Shown piece after piece: positions 56,160 through 64,000 of a stretch of DNA of 64,000 nucleotides. Origin of the DNA: Lepas anatifera (taxonomy: Eukaryota > Arthropoda > Thecostraca > Lepadidae); NCBI GenBank assembly GCA_034440635.1, contig JAOTON010002245.1, positions 1-64,000 of the forward strand. Direction: 5' to 3'. The notes under the pieces were generated by a model. That model was not told the origin of the DNA, did not search any database, and saw nothing but the letters and a program-made list of their open reading frames with translations. Numbering within the stretch: the first letter of the stretch is position 1; each line of letters opens with the position of its first letter. A program made the position numbers and the translations under genes.

Positions 56160-57115
56160 ACTAAAAAAAGTCTTCCGCCTCCTCGTTTTTTTGCGAATGA
56201 TATCGAGCCGATATTAATTAAAGACTCGTTGCCTTGCATATTTGTCTTGTAGTCAATTTGACAGCTAATGGCCAAAACTGTATAACATATCACATCAGGG
56301 GTATTAATTAGTAGCTCAGTGGATACATTTTATATCTACTGAGGCCCAACTCTCGGGCTGAAGTCCCCGCAGAGCCTCTGAATAAGTTGATCGGATCTCC
56401 AAGATCCCTCTTAACGTGATGAGAGTTGGCGACGCCGTATAACCTTGGCGGTATGTGTGTCATTAAATACGTACAATTATTTTTGCATGTTAGGTCAGCG
56501 GGTTATGACGATATTTCTAGACCCATGTAAGACGATTTTATTTGAAAATGAGGCCAACAAAACTAGAGTGTAACTAAACTCCCAGTAGACCTAGATCAAG
56601 TTTCTAAGCATTATTCGAAAGCTTTTAGAAACACGAATCGGGGAAGGTGCCGTTCATTATGAGATCAGCTTGATATCGAGGCCACCAGGGGTCACCATAG
56701 GTCACACCTGGTTTGTGTCTATATCGTTGGAAAAAACAACATACAGCAATAAAATTGTTGGCATAGTGGCGAGCATGATATAAGGCTTGCAAGATAATTT
56801 GCAGCATTGCCCTGGGAATTTAGGCCAGTTAGTAACCTGATAAGAACACATTGCATATTATTTGAGTTATTCGGTGAGGTCCAGCACATTGGTGTCTTTG
56901 GCCTTGTGTTAACCACAATGGTTCCAGAGAAAAAGGCATATCCTAAATAGAACTACATTTGAGTGACGCAACGGATCAACGGATATGGTTCAGAACTGTT
57001 TTAGCAATAGAAGACAGTGGAGCTCTTTCAGTGACATTCCCTTTTTTGCGTATTACCTTTGTCTCCCAAGATTGTAGGGACATGAGGGTCCGGTTGGACC
57101 TCGCAGCCCGTGGCG
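56160..57115 (+). repeat. AGGTCA-bearing dispersed repeat, copy 1 (with SINE inside)
   Basis: It aligns in order with 61985-62760: GCGAAT.AT.TCGAGCCGAT, TCAATTTGACA, ACATTGGTGTCTTTGG-type and GGTCACCAGGGGTCACCA-type blocks, and the end GTAGGG...GTCCGGT. Half-sites are fewer than in the TTAA MITEs above. Termini were not resolved. Confidence 0.55.
56310..56470 (+). repeat. tRNA-derived SINE (family 2), diverged
   Basis: Box A-like TAGCTCAGTGG and a worn box B GGGCTGAAGTCCC are followed by the conserved GGCGACGCCGTATAACC core. It interrupts the alignment between 56160-57115 and 61985-62760, so it is younger than that repeat copy. Confidence 0.7.
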
Positions 57116-57318
57116 GGTACGAGAAGAGCTCAGGCAATATTGATTTAACACACTTGGCCTTTTTCTATCGCCAACCCTTACATGGGGTGTCATTAGGCCT
57201 GATATTATTCTGTCATTAGGCCTGATCGACTGTAATTGGAACCGTCTTAAAAAGCGACAGTCGGCTGCAGGTGCATACCTTGTCAGACCCAATGAACCTT
57301 AAACATGTATAGTGGGTC

Positions 57319-57773
57319 TTAAAGGGAATGTGGCACCTTGGTCGAATCCTGGAGTTTAGTGTAAGTAGAGGAACGCTTAGTCGAAAATCGTGAAAGTGTC
57401 CATGATTTCCCTGAAAAATGTACAATAAGCTCAGTATTTTTATTTTAAAATGCTCCTCTAGGGAAAGAACTAAATATCTGTCTGTGGATGATGCCATGAT
57501 CTGGCAAACACTACCATATTCAATAGACTTCGAGGGCTTCGATTGGCTGATACTCACCGTGACCTCAGCATATGTCGTAGACTAACAGCTGACAACTGTG
57601 GCATGCTGCTAAGGGTACATATAGGGTACATTTCAGGTAGTTTTTAGCTTTTCTCTTCGGAAATTTTGAGTTTCAAAACAAATGATATATTGAGTACCGG
57701 GTTTTCCAGCATGCTTAACAACTTGGCCGACTCAGTTAAAATCACGTTATTAAGGTGCCACATTCCCTTTGAA
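57319..57773. mobile_element. TTAA-type MITE, AAAGGGAATGTGGCACC ends, 455 bp
   Basis: TTAAAGGGAATGTGGCACC at 57319 and, complemented, TTCAAAGGGAATGTGGCACC ending at 57773 are terminal inverted repeats of about 19 bp. The left TTAA is intact and the right one reads TTGAA. Single ends of this family occur at 21039, 42247 and 62822. Confidence 0.75.
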
Positions 57774-57920
57774 GTGCCTTCCTCCCTTCTATATTTCCGA
57801 TGTGGCCGGAGAGCGGTTCGCAGCCGGAAAACGCTGCTTAGATACATTTGAGAGAATTCATGAGCGCGTCGATTGATGAATTAGTTTTGAAAATCTGTCG
57901 AAGTTTTGTTTATTCACAGG

Positions 57921-58078
57921 CAGTGGCGGATACAGGGGGCTATGGAGGCTCAAGCTCCCCCACCCGAAATGTCCGAGTGTTTACAGTTATGTGTACCTGG
58001 AGGCTGTTCCGAGGCAATGACGGGGAACTTTGAGCCCACTAGCCACCCCTCTGAAATAAAGTCCTGGATTTGCCACTG
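57921..58078. mobile_element. hAT-type MITE, CAGTGGCGGATACAGG ends, 158 bp
   Basis: The left end CAGTGGCGGATACAGG and the right end CCTGGATTTGCCACTG are inverted repeats. The flanking octamers TTCACAGG and CTCATAGA match at five positions, so the duplication is worn. Confidence 0.75.
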
Positions 58079-59483
58079 CTCATAGACCTATATTTTGGGC
58101 GAACGTATTTTTTACTATTAATCCACGTGAATATTAACAACGGTACTCCAAGATATTAAATGATATGACACCATTCGTTGCGTGAAGCGAGGTGTGCCGT
58201 GATCTAAAAGCGTAATAATTTTTAGGTTTATTGCAGCTACGCTCGACTGTTATCTTACTAAAAATGTATTTCAAAACACATATGAGAAAACAGATGCCGA
58301 TGTTTCCATAATTTGTCTCTAACCTAACCATATTATGATCAAGGGATTAAAAACATGACAGTACAGTGAGGTTGTGTGTATTGCTGTATACATTATAAAA
58401 TTCGTATCCAAATCTTAGAAACTCGCCTAATTGAGCCTGAAATGTGTAACAGACACCAACCTAGAACATATTTTGAGCGTTTGATTCTTGTCTGAAATAG
58501 CATGTCTAGAATTTGATCCTTCATTCATTCTGCATACATGATTTAAAAATATGGGAATATTTTGTTTATAGGTGTAAAGGTACTAGATTTGTATTGGAAA
58601 ATAATTATTTTGCAGAAAAATTACTTTGGGGTCTCAACACAGATGAATCTCGAAATCATCATTGATGAAGCCCATTGGCATCAGCCCGGCATGGGCTCAT
58701 ATCAGGTCTTCAGGCTCGGTCAAAGCCCGCAGACCCGGGCCGGGCTTTTACCCCTGGCCCCCGCGCCCAGAATGTCCCACCTCTAGTGGGCACGTATAAA
58801 ATCGCAATTGGCAGCTTTTATGCCACTGAGTAGGTTTCGCTCACAACGGAGGAATGTTTTCTTCATAACGCATCCATTGCCCTAAATGAAAGCCTGTTCT
58901 TAAGCTACCAGGCAAATTACTTACGTTTCTTGTTTTCTAGAAAACGACTAGCATGGTTCACACGTCAGGTGAAAACTTCATCAGTATACGTATGCGTGAA
59001 CACATGGATGTTTAACATACTTGCAAAATCTTTCCCCCTACTTTGCAATGTAATGTAATAAGCTCACCCTGACAATGATGAGAAGCCGCCGCTTATAAGC
59101 TTCGTTGACGTTGTCTCGAAAGATGGCCTGAGTTAAAGACCGATACATGGAATAGTGTGAACAAATTATAACCTTTCTACATATAACAGTGTAATTGTTC
59201 GAAACTTCCATGTTTCGCTCATATTTTGATTCAGTGTATTTTACTTCATTAGAGTACGTTCAGAAGGTTCGAGTTCTAGAAAAATTGTTTTTAAAGGTCA
59301 CTCTTTGCCTCGCGCCAATGAGGCCCTACTTTAAATTTTCCAAGTGAAAATGAATGTTTTCCATGGGAATACATGCAGTATTGATAGTAGTAATAAAACG
59401 CGCTTGAAAGTTTTTTGCGTAATGCTATGTATAAATTTGTAAATTTTTTGGTCTGATTTATAGCAACAAAGTGTACTACATAT
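58079..59483. other. Unassigned stretch
   Basis: A GC-rich block (CCCGGGCCGGGCTTTTA, about 58730-58790) inside AT-rich DNA may be a MITE remnant. No coding domain is visible. Confidence 0.4.
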
Positions 59484-59596
59484 TTTATATAAAACAGTGG
59501 TTTTCAAACCAGTGGGGCATGACCCCGTTTTGGGGCCACGGAGACATTATGCGGTTGTCATGAAGGCTTAAGTGTCCATGAAGCATGAGTGAACCA

Positions 59597-59598
<2 letters not shown>
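59484..59598 (+). repeat. Direct repeat, CAGTGGTTTTCAAACC-type, copy 1
   Basis: It begins CAGTGGTTTTCAAACCAGTG and continues GGGGCCACGGAGACATTATG, matching 61505-61616 over about 110 bases at roughly 88 percent, in the same orientation. The start resembles hAT terminal repeats of the CAGTGGTTCTCAAA type. It stops at a (TA)n array that leads into the Penelope-like element. Confidence 0.75.

Positions 59599-59644
<46 letters not shown>
59599..59644. repeat. (TA)n microsatellite abutting the Penelope-like element
   Basis: About 23 TA units lie immediately before the truncated 5' end of the reverse transcriptase relic. Confidence 0.95.
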
Positions 59645-59647
<3 letters not shown>

Positions 59648-59649
59648 CA

Positions 59650-60655
59650 AATTTTTATATGGCTCACTTGGAAAACAGGGTACTCAAGGATACAGACACC
59701 TCACCATTCTGGATCACACGATATGTAGATGACATATGCCGGGAAATCAGGGACATTAACCAACTAAAACGTCTCATTGAAAAGTTTGAAACCAATTCCG
59801 TCTTGAAGCTCACGTATGAACTTGTCATAACAACTCGCTGCCATTTTTGGACATTGTTGTAGAGGCCTCAGGGTCAAAGTTTGAGACAGCAGTGTACCGG
59901 AAACCCACAAACAATGGTACAACTATGAACGCCTTCAGTGAATGCCCTGACCACTACAAATATGGGCATTCATACGTAGGGCTATCCGCCACTGCTCAAC
60001 AAACGACAAAATGCACGTAGAATTCAACCGATCAAAACAAATACTAACCAACAACGGATACACAAATCACGAGGTAGACCACGAAATCAAACGCCAACTA
60101 GACCGCACAGAAACAGCAAAACCCACTAGTAAGGCAACACACCGCATCTTCTAGGAACCACATGAGCGACGCATGCAAAACTGACGAGAGAGTTCTACAG
60201 GACATGGTAAGCCGAAACATAAAATGTTTAGAAGGCGAACGTCTAAACTCCACATCTACTACACGACAAAAAAGACACGCAACCTAGTCATGTCCAACAA
60301 GCCAGTCGAGGCGGAGCCGTTGAAGTGCACCAATGTAGTATATAAATTCACATGCCCACTTGAGGGTTGCAGACATCAAGCAGATTACTACATTGGCGTC
60401 ACAACAACGACTCTGTCTCGACGGCTCACTATGCATCTACAACACGGAGCAATCAACCAACACATGCACGATGAACACAACACTGAGCTAACACGCAAAA
60501 TACCAGTCCAGAACACATGCATTATCTCATCCACATGCGACACACGCTAACTAGCAGTTCTCGAGGCACTCCACATACACGAACATAAGCCATCACTAAA
60601 CATGCAGATTAACACGCATCAAGCACTCACATTGTGGGGGGTAAATTGATTGTGC
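59650..60655 (+). pseudogene. Penelope-like element, 5'-truncated, with GIY-YIG endonuclease
   Basis: The RT palm core FWITRYVDDICREI (59700-59745) and SVLKLTYEL are followed by a frame change near 59835 to LPFLDIVVEASGSKFETAVYRKPTNN, then further shifts. From 60224 a long frame carries TNVVYKFTCPLEGC and the GIY-YIG core YYIGVTTTTLSRRL with downstream histidines (60390-60480), a stop at 60548, then EALHIHEHKPSLN, where the Glu of the nuclease family is expected. Order RT then GIY-YIG is diagnostic of Penelope-like elements. The first half of the RT is missing and several breaks make it inactive. An AATAAA lies at 60819. Confidence 0.92.
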
Positions 60656-61142
60656 CGCATTGTATTTGATATTGCAAGAAATGTATACTGCGATTTGTAT
60701 TGTGTTTATGCATCGGCATTGTTAATTGTGTTGTTAATCTGCTTAAAATGTTTCATGTATAGCTGAGTAGAACATAGTCTTGTATGAAATGTCCCATTTA
60801 AAATGACTTGTACCTATTGAATAAATGATTGTTTAAAGCATTCTTTTTGTATAATTCCATTGTGACTTGTTAACGTATGCCATTGCCTCATGGAAGTGTC
60901 CTAGTTTTTTTAGCTCATTCTAATCACATCTAATTTTCCAATATAACTATTTGAACTGTGAGCAGCGACGTACAGTCCTTGAAAATAATTGTTTGAATAC
61001 AGTTGAAACTAGTCGGAATTGCATGAATGATTTACGAAACACCACCTGATATAAGACTCCTGATACGAAAAATAGAAAAAACATGAAAAGAAGCTATCAA
61101 AATGTGACTCATCTATGAATTGTAATCGTCATTGTCTAAAAG

Positions 61143-61212
<70 letters not shown>

Positions 61213-61504
61213 CATAACGGACTCTTAAATGTCCCCAGTTTGGTTCTTCAGGCATTAACATCTGAATCATCTGAGCGAATTGTGAGCTGGACCGAGTGTT
61301 GTACATACTCGGTGACCTTTCATTGAGTACATTCAGTGCCAGTGTTGCGCTCACATCAGATTTATTGGGATGAGATTGCAAAAACCTGCTAGTCTACGTT
61401 ATTCAAGTGCTTCAAATGGGCTGCCATTTGCAATGCCTGCCATGCCTATGGAAAGTTGAAGTCATGAGTAGGTCCAGCTTATTATACAAACCAAGCTTAT
61501 TATA
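60656..61504. other. 3' region of the Penelope-like element and unassigned DNA with (TA)n
   Basis: 60656-60850 probably is the element's untranslated 3' part. A (TA)n array of about 31 units lies at 61146-61208. No other structure is supported. Confidence 0.45.
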
Positions 61505-61616
61505 TAAACCAGTGGTTTTCAAACCAGTGGGGCATGGCTCCGTTTTGGGGCCACGGAGACATTATGCAGTGGACATGAAGGCCTGAGTGTCCATGAGCCA
61601 CGAGTGAACTACGAGT
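61505..61616 (+). repeat. Direct repeat, CAGTGGTTTTCAAACC-type, copy 2
   Basis: See 59484-59598; the two copies bracket the Penelope-like element at a distance of about 2 kb. The second copy is not followed by a TA array. Confidence 0.75.
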
Positions 61617-61984
61617 GTCGTGCAAAGTCAGCAGCGATACGTCCCTGACTGATTAAATGGTGATCCTCAAAACATGGTCAAGAAGCCATCGGAACTTGTA
61701 ACCCGGCTTGCAATGCGCCTTGTTTGCTGTGCTGTTCGTGTTGAAAATTTGTCAAGGGCTAGAAAATAACTGCATTTGCACTATTACAATGTAATATTTT
61801 GTGAAAAACACCACTCCAATAGAAGTGTACAGGAAGTGAAACCATGCAACAGGGCGGTAAACTGTTAACGATGTTAATAAATCAGTACAAATTTGCAGAG
61901 CCGGGTAGTCGACTACTTTAATCCACCACTCCGCTACTTGCAGCCATTTCTTTCTTAAACCGATCACCGACTGGGGTCCAATTG
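61617..61984. other. Unassigned stretch
   Basis: Short frames only; no element boundary identified. Confidence 0.4.
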
Positions 61985-62760
61985 GACACCCTCGGTTTTC
62001 GCGAATTATTTCGAGCCGATTTAAATGAGATGCACGTCGCTTTACATGCCTCTAGGATGATCAATTTGACAACTTATGATCGAAAATTGGCATCAGGTCA
62101 GGTCAGGTCAATGAATTTTGACATCATTTCTAATCCCGTGTAATGCGGTTCTGTTCTTTTAAAACGAGGCTGACAAAAACCAGGTGTTAACCTAGCTTCT
62201 AGAAGAACTAGGGTACCTTCCTAAACATCATCCAAAGGCTCTTGAAAATACAAGTCTGCGTGCCGTCATCCATTCTGATTTCAGGTCAATACAAAGGTCA
62301 CCAGAGGTCACCAAACGTCACGAGTTTCGTTCTAAATTGTGTGTATACTATTTTACGGACTTAAATGACATCATAGCAACGAGCATAACTCAAGGATTTG
62401 AATGATATAGAACATGTCATTGAAACATCATTATTTGACCTTTACCTAAGGCTAAGGTCATAATGCTACCATACAAAGTCATACTCCATATTATTTGAAT
62501 CCTTGGTTCGATACAAACACATTGATGTCTTTGGTTTTGTTCTAAATTTAATGATTCCCGAACTATAAAGGATTTCCTAAATAGGTCTAAATATTACGCA
62601 TTTTTGGCCTACCTTTCTGTGACGTCACAGGTCAACAGATATGGCTCAAATTCGGTTTTCATGTAAAAGTCGGTAGGGCCTTTCCAGAGCCGTTTCAGTC
62701 CTTTCCGTATCACTTTCGGTTCCCGAGATTGTAGGGGGTCCGGTCAGAGCCTCCTACCTA
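61985..62760 (+). repeat. AGGTCA-bearing dispersed repeat, copy 2
   Basis: It contains CAGGTCAGGTCAGGTCAATG near 62096 and GGTCACCAGAGGTCACCAAA near 62295 and aligns with 56160-57115, without the SINE. The right end GTAGGGGGTCCGGTCAGAGC is shared. No terminal TTAA was matched. Confidence 0.55.
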
Positions 62761-62821
62761 GGACCTAAGTAGTGGAGCAGCGGGTAGTAGACAAAAAAAT
62801 GTTACTGCTTCCGACAGCCTG

Positions 62822-63400
62822 TTAAAAGGAATGTGGTACAGGTATATGTATGTTAAATTGGTACAGGTATGTTAAATAGCTATGTGATAAAGCATGTCGG
62901 GAAACTGCTTGATCGATATTTCATTTGCTTGGCAGCGCTTACGGTTCGCTGAGGAAAAAGGTAGAAGTTCACCGCCTATTGACCCTTTTCCCCGGGCGTT
63001 CACGTGGTATGAAGTGCCCTCGGAAATATGGTGGCATGCCCAAGCTCCGCTGCGCGGACAAATATTTATGGCTTGAACCTCTTTTACGCCTATATGCCAA
63101 GAGTGTCTCTGGTACTGGCGGCTATAAATGCGTATAAACTTTGTCTATAATGATAAATAATTCGTGGGGTTTAACGACAAACCAACTGCCAGAGTTATAC
63201 GGCATCGCCAAATCTCACCATGTTGGAAGGGATTTTTGGGATCAGATCAACTTATTCAGAGGCTCCGACGGGACTTGAACCCGGGACCAGTGGCTTGGAA
63301 GATAAGGGTGCTATCCACTAAGCCACCTCATGCCAAACTTATTCTATGACTAGTTTGAAACATGAAATATGTTTTATAAAAAAGTTCGAGGTCAAAAAAT
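62822..63400. repeat. Dispersed repeat of the TTAAA.GGAATGTGG family, with SINE, copy 2
   Basis: It begins TTAAAAGGAATGTGGTACAG and carries CGCTGAGGAAAAAGGTAGAA, GCTCCGCTGCGCGGACAAAT and GGTACTGGCGGCTATAAATG in the order seen at 21039-21360. Confidence 0.6.
63152..63333 (-). repeat. tRNA-derived SINE (family 2)
   Basis: On the minus strand, box A GGTGGCTTAGTGGAT and box B GGGTTCAAGTCCC are followed by GGCGATGCCGTATAACTC. The flanks TCTATAATGA and TCTATGACTA may be a worn duplication. It occupies the same site of the host repeat as the SINE at 21379-21529. Confidence 0.75.
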
Positions 63401-64000
63401 GTTTTAATATGTATATGTATGTAAAAATGTATTAACATTTTTATGTTAATGAAAATGTTTTAATATGTTTTATAAACAATTCGAGGTCTGGCTATACTAG
63501 GACTGAGAATTATTGATATTTACTCCACGATTCTGATGAAGGGCTGTGCCCGAATATATAATCTTCAGTGTTTTTTTACATTTCCGGATTCGAGGGGAGA
63601 GGCCAGGGAACATCTTAACAACTCATCATCATGCTCCTCGCCGCAGCACTTCAAAACTTATCAACGTTAAAATGTAAGACTATAGAATATAGCAAAAAAC
63701 ATAAAAATCCAAGAATCACCGCACTGAAGCCATCAAACTATATTCATGGCAGCGTAAGAAATTTTATCACTTTCAGTTTATACTGCCCAGTTGAGGAGTT
63801 CCAAATATCAACTTCGCGAAAGTTATTTAAAAAAGTATTGCACAGTTTCGGAACCCTGACAAAAAGACTCGACTTGATCGTATTCACCCGAGCATATGGT
63901 ACGTACAGTAAGGCTCTGCAGCGAAATGTCCGAGGTCGAACAGCCAGGGGGAAGCTTTGGAGAAGAAACGAAGAATCGATGCAATTTGTAAGAATGTTTC
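63401..64000 (+). repeat. Dispersed repeat with CTGATGA...GCCCGAA motif, copy 2, and window end
   Basis: GATTCTGATGAAGGGCTGTG, CCCGAATATATA, ACATCTTAACAACTCATCAT and CATGCTCCTCG (63528-63640) match 33363-33485 in order. 63401-63480 is an AT-rich tract of ATGTTTTAATATGTAT-like repeats. From 63660 to the end I recognise nothing; it could be the start of an element continuing outside the window. Confidence 0.45.

Noticed and set aside
61136..61381. 81-codon frame ending in a Tyr-Ile run
   Set aside because: The run is a translated (TA)n microsatellite.

Overview
The window looks like intergenic or intronic DNA from a repeat-rich invertebrate animal genome. The evidence is tRNA-derived SINEs, non-LTR retrotransposons with an APE endonuclease and RNase H, a Penelope-like element with a GIY-YIG domain, a piggyBac transposase, hAT-type MITEs with 8-bp duplications, and long (TA)n arrays. 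There is no operon structure and no uninterrupted conserved gene. A tick-like arthropod or a marine invertebrate would fit, but the species cannot be fixed from this sequence. I found no convincing intact host gene; one possible short exon (36651-36857) is listed as doubtful.

Layout. 1-12010: a giant imperfect palindrome centred on a hairpin at 5695-5748. Its right arm contains a 3,630-bp hAT-like element (8381-12010) with perfect 20-bp terminal repeats and an 8-bp target duplication. The left arm holds a mirror copy cut by the window start, and the same two SINEs sit at matching positions in both arms. 12-25 kb: scattered MITEs, an 18-bp minisatellite (21786-22022), and TTAA-flanked, piggyBac-type MITEs packed with AGGTCA/TGACCT half-sites (13565, 17324, 18536, 24515). 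25.6-40.6 kb: a near full-length RNase H-bearing LINE flanked by a 14-bp target duplication. Its ORF2 is split by an 8,100-bp TTAA-flanked insertion (29241-37340), which itself holds two more TTAA elements, an 8-bp-TSD MITE, a SINE-like unit and a truncated LINE. 41.3-44.5 kb: two further AGGTCA elements, one split by a 1,341-bp solo LTR (42812-44152, TG...CA, 5-bp TSD GAGGT). 46-48 kb: clustered MITE relics. 48.6-50.4 kb: a broken CR1/L2/Jockey-type reverse transcriptase. 51.3-54.2 kb: a piggyBac transposase pseudogene with a MITE inserted in its coding region. 56-64 kb: more AGGTCA-type repeats, MITEs, SINEs and a 5'-truncated Penelope-like element between direct repeats.

The genes do not work together as a pathway. 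The window is a stratified record of nested insertions in which up to five layers can be ordered. The most unusual structures are the giant palindrome, whose arms diverge in steps, and a set of TTAA-flanked MITE families that combine conserved GC-rich hairpins at their ends with dense arrays of nuclear-receptor-like half-sites inside.
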